Part shown: in pieces, positions 58,101 through 64,000 of the stretch
Numbering within the stretch: the first letter of the stretch is position 1
Layout: every line of letters begins with the position of its first letter
Assembly (NCBI RefSeq): GCF_014654365.1
Contig: NZ_BNAY01000001.1
Span: forward strand, 744,001-808,000
Length of the DNA: 64,000 nt
Direction of reading: 5' to 3'
Origin: Amycolatopsis oliviviridis
GTDB taxonomy: Bacteria; Actinomycetota; Actinomycetes; Mycobacteriales; Pseudonocardiaceae
Made by a program: the position numbers and the translations under genes
The notes under the pieces: generated by a model
What the model was told of the DNA's origin: nothing
Database searches by the model: none
Seen by the model: only the letters and a program-made list of their open reading frames with translations

Positions 58101-58952
58101 TCAGCGCTTCGCGCCGGTGAAGCACCAGAGGTCGGATTCCTTCTTGAAGTTGAGGGTTCCGGTCTCGGTCTTGCCTTCCGTGGTGGCCGTGATCGGGAGC
58201 TTCGCCGTGTCCCCGCTCGTCGCCAGTTCCCCGGCCTTCACGAGCTTGAGGTCCTTGGCGACGGAGATGTCGTCCTTGGTGTTCACGCTGCGGCAGGCCG
58301 ACTGCGCGACGACCTTGCCGTCATGCGCGTTGTAGGCGTTGAACACCGCCTCGGAGACCTCTTCCGGCGTCGCCTTGCCCAGCGGAGCCGGTCCCGAACC
58401 CTTGGGGGTCGACGAGGTGCTCGGCGAGCTGGACTTGCTCCGGGTGGACGAAGTGGACGGCTTCGAGGACGACGAGGCGGAACCCGTCGGGGCGGCGCTG
58501 CTGGAGCTGGCAGGCGGGGCCGCGGTCGGGTTGTCGTCGCCCGAGTTCAGGGCGATGACGAGGGCGGTGACACCGCCACCGACCAGAACGACCGCGCCGA
58601 TCGCGATCCCGACGATCAGACCGGTCTTCTTTTTCTTGGGTGGCTCGCCCCCGTACCCGCCGCCTTCCTGCGGGTAGGCGTTGTAGCCGCCCTGCTGCTG
58701 CCCGTACGGATCCGCCTGGCCGAACTGCTGCGTGGCGCCGGGGTATCCCTGCTGGGGCTGAGGACCGCTCTGCGGGTAGCCGCCCTGCTGCTGGCCATAC
58801 GGATCCTGCCCGTACTGACCGGGCTGCTGCTGGCCGTACTGGCCGCCACCGGGGTATCCCTGCTGCGGCTGGGGACCGCTCTGCGGGTACCCGCCCTGCT
58901 GGCCGTACGGATCTTGTCCGTAGCCGCCGGGCTGTTGCGGCGGGTAAGTCAT
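58101..58952 (-). CDS. Gln/Pro/Gly/Tyr-repeat membrane protein with NTF2-like domain
   Basis: A 283-residue protein. The N-terminal 100 residues are low-complexity Gly/Gln/Tyr/Pro with GGYPQSGPQPQQGYPG twice, 37 residues apart, then a Lys-rich stop-transfer (PPKKKKT), a membrane span (GLIVGIAIGAVVLVGGGVTALVIAL), a Ser/Thr/Pro-rich external linker and a domain (VSEAVFNAYNAHDGKVVAQSAC to LWCFTGAKR) like that of the next gene. The cytoplasmic repeat and membrane topology recall actinobacterial DUF4190/DUF4878 proteins. ATG start. Function unknown. Confidence 0.78.
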   Translation of the reverse strand: MTYPPQQPGGYGQDPYGQQGGYPQSGPQPQQGYPGGGQYGQQQPGQYGQDPYGQQQGGYPQSGPQPQQGYPGATQQFGQADPYGQQQGGYNAYPQEGGGYGGEPPKKKKTGLIVGIAIGAVVLVGGGVTALVIALNSGDDNPTAAPPASSSSAAPTGSASSSSKPSTSSTRSKSSSPSTSSTPKGSGPAPLGKATPEEVSEAVFNAYNAHDGKVVAQSACRSVNTKDDISVAKDLKLVKAGELATSGDTAKLPITATTEGKTETGTLNFKKESDLWCFTGAKR

Positions 58953-59315
58953 GGCTGTTGCCCCCTAGCTGTTCTGCGAAAATGCTCAACACGACCTGCC
59001 GGTCCGCCTCCCCGGCGAACGTCGGCCCGATGCTAGCCACCGAGCCGGATCGCCGCTCGATTAGGGCCGAACTGATACCGGAAACCCGTTTGCACCCGGT
59101 CGGAGCCGGGTATCCCGCCGCAGGTCAGGCCAGGTGGACGGAATGTGACCAATAGAGTGCCGGACCCGGCACCGGGATGGCCCCTTGCGCGTCGTGAACG
59201 TACGTGCTGTGAGGTCGTCCGGAACGCGACGCGCCGATCTTGTGATGCGGAAAGGCCTTTTATTGTCGGTGATCGCCGGTACCGTGGAATGAAAAGCACT
59301 CCGAGGAGGTGCCCG
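58953..59315. other. 363-base divergent intergenic region upstream of arc/mpa
   Basis: Holds the minus-strand promoter of the repeat protein gene and the plus-strand promoter of mpa. A possible pair TTGTGA (59239-59244) and TATTGT (59260-59265) has only 15-base spacing, so I do not rely on it. GAGGAGG at 59303-59309 is the mpa Shine-Dalgarno. No other gene seen. Confidence 0.4.
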
Positions 59316-61118
59316 ATGCATCATGACCTTCCCGGAGGTCGGCGCGAGGAGGCCGACCCTTCAGAAACGACCGGAGCTGGAACCACGTCCGACGAGCAGG
59401 CACGTCAAATTCGCTTCCTCGAGGAGGAAGTGGCCCTGCTGCGCCGGAAGCTCACCGATTCGCCACGTCAGAACCGAGTGCTGGAGCAGCGACTCGCCGA
59501 GGCGTCGGAACGAGTGAGCCAACTCACGGAACGCAACACGAAACTGGTCGAGACGCTCCGCGAGGCGCGTGGCCAGTTGCTCGCGTTGCGAGAGGAGGTC
59601 GACAGGCTGGCCCAGCCTCCGAGCGGTTACGGCGTGTTCGTCACCGCTTACGAGGACAACACGGTGGACGTGTTCACCGCGGGCCGCAAGATGCGGGTTT
59701 CGGTCTCACCCGCGGTCGAGGTCTCGTCCCTGCAGCGCGGACAGGCGTTGCGGCTCAACGAGGCACTCACCGTCGTCGAAGGCGGTGACTTCGAGCGGAT
59801 CGGCGAGGTCTGCGCGCTGCGCGAGGTGCTGGCACCGGACGTCGAGGGCGGCAGCCCCCGTGCGCTGGTGGTCGGGCACGCGGACGAGGAGCGGGTCGTC
59901 CTGCTCTCCGATCCGCTGGCCGAACAGCCCCTCAAGCCGGGCGATTCCCTGCTGGTGGACTCGAAGGCCGGTTACGCCTACGAGCGCGTGCCGAAGGCGG
60001 AGGTCGAGGATCTCGTGCTGGAGGAGGTGCCCGACGTCCGTTACGAGGACATCGGTGGCCTCAGCAGGCAGATCGAGCAGATCCGCGACGCCGTCGAGCT
60101 TCCGTTCCTGCACGCGGATCTCTACCAGGAGTACCAGCTGCGCCCGCCCAAGGGCGTGCTGCTCTACGGGCCTCCTGGTTGCGGTAAGACCCTCATCGCG
60201 AAGGCGGTGGCCAACTCGCTCGCCAAGAAGGTCGCGGAAGCACGCGGTGACGCGGCGGACGGGAAGTCCTACTTCCTGAACATCAAGGGTCCGGAGCTGC
60301 TGAACAAGTTCGTCGGGGAGACCGAGCGGCACATCCGCCTGATCTTCCAGCGGGCTCGGGAAAAGGCCTCCGAAGGCACCCCGGTGATCGTGTTCTTCGA
60401 CGAGATGGACTCGATCTTCCGCACCCGCGGTTCGGGCGTGTCCTCCGATGTGGAGACCACGATCGTCCCGCAGCTGCTTTCGGAGATCGACGGTGTCGAG
60501 GGCCTGGAGAACGTCATCGTCATCGGCGCCTCCAACCGCGAGGACATGATCGACCCGGCGATCCTGCGGCCGGGCCGGCTCGACGTCAAGATCAAGATCG
60601 AGCGTCCGGACGCCGAAGGCGCGAAGGACATCTTCTCCAAGTACCTGTCCGACGGTCTGCCGATCCATTCGGACGACCTCGCCGAGTTCGGCGGCGATGT
60701 CCGGGCGACGTTCGACGCGATGATCCAGCACACGGTCGAGCGGATGTACGAGGAGACGGACGAGAACCGGTTCCTCGAGGTCACCTACGCCAACGGTGAC
60801 AAGGAAGTCCTGTACTTCCGTGACTTCAACTCGGGCGCGATGATCCAGAACATCGTGGACCGGGCGAAGAAGTCGGCCATCAAGTCGGTGCTGGAGACCA
60901 AGCAGCCCGGCCTGCGCGTGCAGCATCTGCTGGACGCGATCGTCGACGAGTTCGCGGAGAACGAGGACCTGCCCAACACCACCAACCCGGACGACTGGGC
61001 CCGGATCTCCGGCAAGAAGGGCGAGCGGATCGTCTACATCCGCACGCTCGTCACCGGCAAGAACCAGGACTCGGGGCGGGCGATAGACACCGCCACGAAC
61101 ACCGGTCAGTACCTGTAA
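59316..61118 (+). CDS. mpa: Proteasome-activating AAA ATPase ARC/Mpa
   Basis: A 600-residue AAA ATPase that unfolds pupylated proteins and feeds the 20S proteasome. An N-terminal coiled coil (about 25-85: [15 protein letters not shown]) recognises Pup, two OB folds follow (about 90-240), then the AAA domain with Walker A GPPGCGKT (Lys291), Walker B FFDEMDS (Asp362-Glu363) and the GASNRED region. The C terminus ends TGQYL, whose penultimate Tyr docks to the proteasome. ATG at 59316 has a perfect GAGGAGG upstream; earlier starts lack one. Neighbours (trmI, recB, M50, PAC2, mshC) match other actinobacteria, but Dop, pup and prcBA do not follow at once. Confidence 0.97.
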   Translation: MHHDLPGGRREEADPSETTGAGTTSDEQARQIRFLEEEVALLRRKLTDSPRQNRVLEQRLAEASERVSQLTERNTKLVETLREARGQLLALREEVDRLAQPPSGYGVFVTAYEDNTVDVFTAGRKMRVSVSPAVEVSSLQRGQALRLNEALTVVEGGDFERIGEVCALREVLAPDVEGGSPRALVVGHADEERVVLLSDPLAEQPLKPGDSLLVDSKAGYAYERVPKAEVEDLVLEEVPDVRYEDIGGLSRQIEQIRDAVELPFLHADLYQEYQLRPPKGVLLYGPPGCGKTLIAKAVANSLAKKVAEARGDAADGKSYFLNIKGPELLNKFVGETERHIRLIFQRAREKASEGTPVIVFFDEMDSIFRTRGSGVSSDVETTIVPQLLSEIDGVEGLENVIVIGASNREDMIDPAILRPGRLDVKIKIERPDAEGAKDIFSKYLSDGLPIHSDDLAEFGGDVRATFDAMIQHTVERMYEETDENRFLEVTYANGDKEVLYFRDFNSGAMIQNIVDRAKKSAIKSVLETKQPGLRVQHLLDAIVDEFAENEDLPNTTNPDDWARISGKKGERIVYIRTLVTGKNQDSGRAIDTATNTGQYL

Positions 61119-61125
61119 AGCGAGC

Positions 61126-61170
61126 CGAAGGGGCCCTTCGCCGCAGGACATGCGGCGAAGGGCCCCTTCG
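61126..61170. repeat. 45-base palindrome, 20-bp perfect stem (family member)
   Basis: 61126-61145 pairs with 61151-61170 around a 5-base loop, arm CGAAGGGGCCCTTCGCCGCA, followed by TTT on the plus strand. Lies between convergent mpa and an EamA gene. Confidence 0.8.
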
Positions 61171-61172
61171 TT

Positions 61173-62096
61173 TCACGCGGGTGTTTTCACGGCGACGGCT
61201 TCTTCGGCCTTCTTGCGCGGCTTCAGGCGCCCGTGCGCGGCCAGGATCCCGAGGACGACGAGCAACGCGCCGACGGGTTGGTTCCACGCCAGTGGCTCGT
61301 CGAGGACCAGGACTCCGAGCAGTACACCGACCACGGGTGTGAGGTAGGTCACCGCCGACGCGTTCGACGCGCCCCACGCCGCGATGATCGACGCGTTCCA
61401 GGCGTACGCGAGGCCGGTGCCCAGCGCCCCGAGCGCGATCATGCTGAGGACGATCGGCGTGTCGAGGTGTACCGGTGCCGTCGCGATGAACGGCGCGAGC
61501 AGCAGCATCACGACGGAACCGCAGCAGACCTGCCCGAGCGCGATGGTCGGCGCGTCGAGGTTCCGCCAGGAGATGAACCGCCGCATGTAGACGAACGAGA
61601 TCCCGTAGCAGGTCGTCGCGCCGAGACACGCGAGCTGCGCGGTCAGCTCGTGCGAGACGTCGATCCCTTGCCAGACCCCGACGATGGTGAGCACGCCGAG
61701 GAAGCCGAGGACGAGGCCGGTCGTGCGGGCCTTCGTGAACCGCTCGGACGGCAGGGCCGCCGCCGCGATGAGCATGGTGATCAGCGGGGTCGTCGCGTTG
61801 AAGATGCTGGCCAGCCCGGAGGAGATGTACTGCTCGGCCCAGGAGAAGAGCAGGAACGGGATGACGCACAGCAGGACGGACACGACCGCGAGATGGCCCC
61901 AGACGGCGGGATCGCGGGGGAGTGGCTTACGCCGCCAGGCGGCGATGGCGATCAGTGCCACCGCGCCGAGGCAGACGCGGGTAAGCGCCACCTGGGCCGG
62001 CGACAGACCGGTGAGCCCGACTTTGATGAACAGAAAACTCGCGCCCCATACGATCGCGAGTGCCGCGAATCGGATCGCGATACCGAAACGTCCCAA
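61173..62096 (-). CDS. EamA (DMT-superfamily) transporter
   Basis: A 307-residue, ten-span drug/metabolite transporter with two EamA halves: ALAIVWGASFLFIKVGL and ALLACLGATTCYGISFVYMRR. EamA proteins export amino acids or metabolites, but the substrate here is unknown. The most likely start is a TTG at 62094-62096, preceded by AGAAGGA; no ATG or GTG fits the family's N terminus better. It diverges from a small unknown gene. Confidence 0.85.
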   Translation of the reverse strand: MGRFGIAIRFAALAIVWGASFLFIKVGLTGLSPAQVALTRVCLGAVALIAIAAWRRKPLPRDPAVWGHLAVVSVLLCVIPFLLFSWAEQYISSGLASIFNATTPLITMLIAAAALPSERFTKARTTGLVLGFLGVLTIVGVWQGIDVSHELTAQLACLGATTCYGISFVYMRRFISWRNLDAPTIALGQVCCGSVVMLLLAPFIATAPVHLDTPIVLSMIALGALGTGLAYAWNASIIAAWGASNASAVTYLTPVVGVLLGVLVLDEPLAWNQPVGALLVVLGILAAHGRLKPRKKAEEAVAVKTPA

Positions 62097-62225
62097 TTGT
62101 CCTTCTCTCGAGTTCTCAGCTTCGAACTCAGTGAATCGGGAATCGCTTGGGCGCTCCAGCGGTTTTCGGACGATGTGTTCGACGCCTCCCGCGTGGCGCT
62201 ACGCCCTACCGTGCGTATAACGACC

Positions 62226-62231
62226 TATACT
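62226..62231 (+). promoter_or_regulatory. -10 TATACT for the small HTH-like gene
   Basis: TATACT, 8 bases, then GTG at 62240. Near-consensus -10, no Shine-Dalgarno. Confidence 0.5.
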
Positions 62232-62239
62232 CATCGGCT

Positions 62240-62584
62240 GTGAACGAATCTTCCGGCCGCCCGCGCGCGCCGATCACCGAGGCCGATGTCCTGGCGTGGC
62301 TGGAAACGACGGCGGCCGCCGTCCGGGCGGGAGAGATGAGCGCGCCCGAGCTCATCGAGCTGCTGGGCGAGTTGCGGCGCGCCTCCGCGGCCTGTGCCGA
62401 CGCGTCCGACTGGGCGCTGCTCGCCGCCAGGGAGGAGGGTGCCAGCCTCCGCCAGATCGCGCCGGTGTTCGGCAAGGGTTACGTCCGGGCTCCGGCGGCC
62501 CGGCTGGAAAAGCTCCACCGGCAGGCGCAGAACTCGGGCCAGTGGCTCGCGATCCTCCGCCACAAGAACGAAGGAGCCCGGTGA
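62240..62584 (+). CDS. Small helical protein, possible helix-turn-helix
   Basis: A 114-residue protein, all-helical. The C-terminal half (SDWALLAAREEGASLRQIAPVFGKGYVRAPAARLEKLH) resembles a sigma-4-like or Fis-type helix-turn-helix, but the match is weak. GTG start. Its stop overlaps the next gene's GTG by 4 bases, so it is co-translated with an aldo/keto reductase and may regulate it. I do not recognise a family. Confidence 0.65.
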   Translation: MNESSGRPRAPITEADVLAWLETTAAAVRAGEMSAPELIELLGELRRASAACADASDWALLAAREEGASLRQIAPVFGKGYVRAPAARLEKLHRQAQNSGQWLAILRHKNEGAR

Positions 62585-63528
62585 CAGACTCGGAGATCGG
62601 CGATCGGATCGCCGTCGGACTGGCGGCGCTCGGCAGGCCCGCGTACATCAACCTCGGCCGGGCCGAGGCGCTCCCGCCCGGACGCGAGTTCGAGGCGATG
62701 CGCGCGGCGACCTACGACGTCCTGGACGACGCGTACCGCGCCGGCGTCCGGTGGATCGACGTCGCCCGTTCGTATGGTTCTTCGGAGGAGTTCCTCGCCG
62801 GCTGGCTCACCGATCGCGCGCACCGCGACGTGACGGTGTCGAGCAAATGGGGCTACCGCTACGTGGGGGAGTGGAAGCTCGACGCGGAGGTGCACGAGGT
62901 CAAGGAGCACACCGCGCCGCGGTTCGTCGAGCAGTGGGCGGAAACCGTTGGCCTGCTGGGGAAAGCCGTCTCGCTCTACCAGGTCCACTCGCTCACTGTG
63001 GACAGTCCGCTGTTCACCGACGAGCGGCTGATCGGGGCGCTGGCCGAACTCGCCGCCGACGGTGTCCCGGTCGGCTTCTCCACGTCCGGCCCGGCGCAGG
63101 CCGACGCGGTCCGCCGGGCGTTCGAGCTGGAAGTGGCCGGGACGCCGGTGTTCAGCGCCGTGCAGTCGACGTGGAATCTTCTCGAACCCTCCGTCGGCCC
63201 CGCGCTCGCGGAGGCGCGCGCCGCCGGGAAACAGGTGCTGGTCAAGGAAACCGTCGCGAACGGGCGGCTGGTGGTCGAACCGCCGCCGTCGCTCGCGCGG
63301 ATCGCGCGCGAACACGAAGCGGGCCCGGACGCGGTCGCGATCGCGGCGGTGCTGGCCCAGGAGTGGCGGCCGGTGGCCGTCATCGGCCCGTCGAGCACGG
63401 CTCAGCTGGCGGAGAATCTCGTTGCGGCGAAGGCGAAGCTGACCGCGGACGAGCTCTCGGAGCTGGCCGCGCTCGCCGAAGAACCGGTGGCCTATTGGCG
63501 GCACAGGTCCTGCCTCGGCTGGCACTGA
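62581..63528 (+). CDS. Aldo/keto reductase
   Basis: A 315-residue NADPH-dependent aldo/keto reductase with a TIM-barrel fold. WIDVARSYGSSEEF carries the catalytic Asp and Tyr, VSSKWGYRY the Lys, and LYQVHSL the His. The C-terminal AVIGPSSTAQLAENL binds the cofactor phosphate. GTG overlaps the previous gene's stop. Physiological substrate unknown. Confidence 0.92.
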   Translation: MTDSEIGDRIAVGLAALGRPAYINLGRAEALPPGREFEAMRAATYDVLDDAYRAGVRWIDVARSYGSSEEFLAGWLTDRAHRDVTVSSKWGYRYVGEWKLDAEVHEVKEHTAPRFVEQWAETVGLLGKAVSLYQVHSLTVDSPLFTDERLIGALAELAADGVPVGFSTSGPAQADAVRRAFELEVAGTPVFSAVQSTWNLLEPSVGPALAEARAAGKQVLVKETVANGRLVVEPPPSLARIAREHEAGPDAVAIAAVLAQEWRPVAVIGPSSTAQLAENLVAAKAKLTADELSELAALAEEPVAYWRHRSCLGWH

Positions 63529-63584
63529 GGGCCTGGACTAGTCTCGCGGCAAACGTCAGGCGGGACATCCGGGGAGGGTCGAGG

Positions 63585-64000
63585 GTGCGTCATCGGCAGG
63601 TGCTCGCGGTGGCGACGGTCGCGCTGTTCGGTCTGTCGGGATGCGCCGACCGGCCCAACGACCTCGACACCTACTACGACGACCCGACACCGACGCCCAC
63701 GGTCGAACCCGCGCAGCCTTCCGTCAAGCCGCAGGCCGCCCCGGTCCCGCCGCCGTCGACCCAGGCTCCCGTCCCCGCCGCGGTTTCCGCCGCGTTGCTG
63801 ACCGACGAGGACGTCGCCGAGGAAGAGGTCGTCCCGGGCGAGAGCAAGGTGTCCGGCTGTCTGACCGGACTGACCCGCGGCACGAGCCGTTCGACGGCGT
63901 GGTCGTACCCGAGCGGTTCGACGCTGGAACATCAGGTCACGGAGTACACCGACCGCGACGCCGCGGACGTCGTCGCCCAGGCGGACTGCGAAGGCAAGAA
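63585..64000 (+). CDS. Putative lipoprotein, 3' end cut by window
   Basis: The frame opens with GTG after GGGGAGGG, gives a lipoprotein signal (LAVATVALFGLSGCAD, Cys about 21), then a Thr/Pro/Ala-rich linker (DDPTPTPTVEPAQP) and the start of a globular domain (LLTDEDVAEEEVVPGESKVSGCL), with a further Cys near the window end. The frame stays open to base 64000. It looks like a small actinobacterial extracellular lipoprotein. Function unknown. Confidence 0.75.
   Translation, partial: MRHRQVLAVATVALFGLSGCADRPNDLDTYYDDPTPTPTVEPAQPSVKPQAAPVPPPSTQAPVPAAVSAALLTDEDVAEEEVVPGESKVSGCLTGLTRGTSRSTAWSYPSGSTLEHQVTEYTDRDAADVVAQADCEGK

Noticed and set aside
59239..59265. mpa promoter TTGTGA / TATTGT
   Set aside because: Spacing is only 15 bases and the surrounding sequence is otherwise not promoter-like, so it is not listed as a feature.
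59706..61151. Minus-strand open frame antisense to mpa
   Set aside because: It is antisense to a certain gene, runs through the terminator palindrome, and has no motif.

Overview
The window is high-GC actinobacterial chromosome. The gene content points to a mycolata or Pseudonocardiales organism: mycothiol synthesis (mshC), the proteasome-activating ATPase ARC/Mpa, a fabG1-inhA type FAS-II pair, a coproporphyrin ferrochelatase with a C-terminal cysteine cluster, a RipA-type NlpC/P60 hydrolase and many GTG starts. An Amycolatopsis-like organism is the best guess, but this is inferred from style and gene order rather than a database match. No rRNA, tRNA, CRISPR, prophage or insertion sequence was seen.

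Layout. 1-7.1 kb: a secreted peptidase (cut by the window edge), then a MFS-SDR-darcynin-like operon divergent from its LysR regulator, MgtC and a hydrolase. 7.2-17.7 kb: aconitase divergent from ripA, followed by a mobA-like gene, a membrane KAP-type NTPase and the moxR-DUF58-VWA operon. 17.7-26.2 kb: accessory genes (TrmL, PhoD, thioesterase, secreted hydrolase) and an MHS transporter-response regulator-histidine kinase-TAXI binding protein operon. 26.4-31.4 kb: fabG-inhA, a TetR-controlled MFS/SnoaL pair and cpfC. This resembles M. tuberculosis acn-ripA-moxR1-fabG1-inhA-hemH with large insertions. 31.4-41 kb: a TetR/lipoprotein unit divergent from a hydrolase and a VC0807-like membrane protein, a second MoxR-type AAA+/VWA pair, a P450 and a TipA-like regulator. 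41-64 kb: mshC, an ABC-F protein under a MarR gene, an ArsR-MFS pair, a PptH-like phosphoesterase, PAC2, HAD, Ada-AlkA/Ogt repair genes, hisE-hisG, an orphan ParA, RecB-family nuclease, M50 protease, TrmI and ARC/Mpa. This resembles the mshC-hisG-trmI-mpa neighbourhood. Dop, Pup and proteasome subunits do not follow ARC within the window.

Two window-wide patterns stand out. First, twelve long, mostly perfect palindromes sit at gene 3' ends. There are 13 convergent gene pairs, and all nine with a real gap between stop codons hold one, while the other four pairs overlap or abut. Several palindromes share near-identical outer arms at loci tens of kilobases apart, with inner arms that differ but stay paired. 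Second, about sixteen genes have a -10-like hexamer (mostly TANNNT) ending 6 to 8 bases before the start codon and usually no Shine-Dalgarno sequence, the signature of leaderless transcription. Regulator genes here also carry readable operators (two TetR systems, MarR, ArsR, LysR). The ABC-F leader has two micro-ORFs that suggest translational attenuation.
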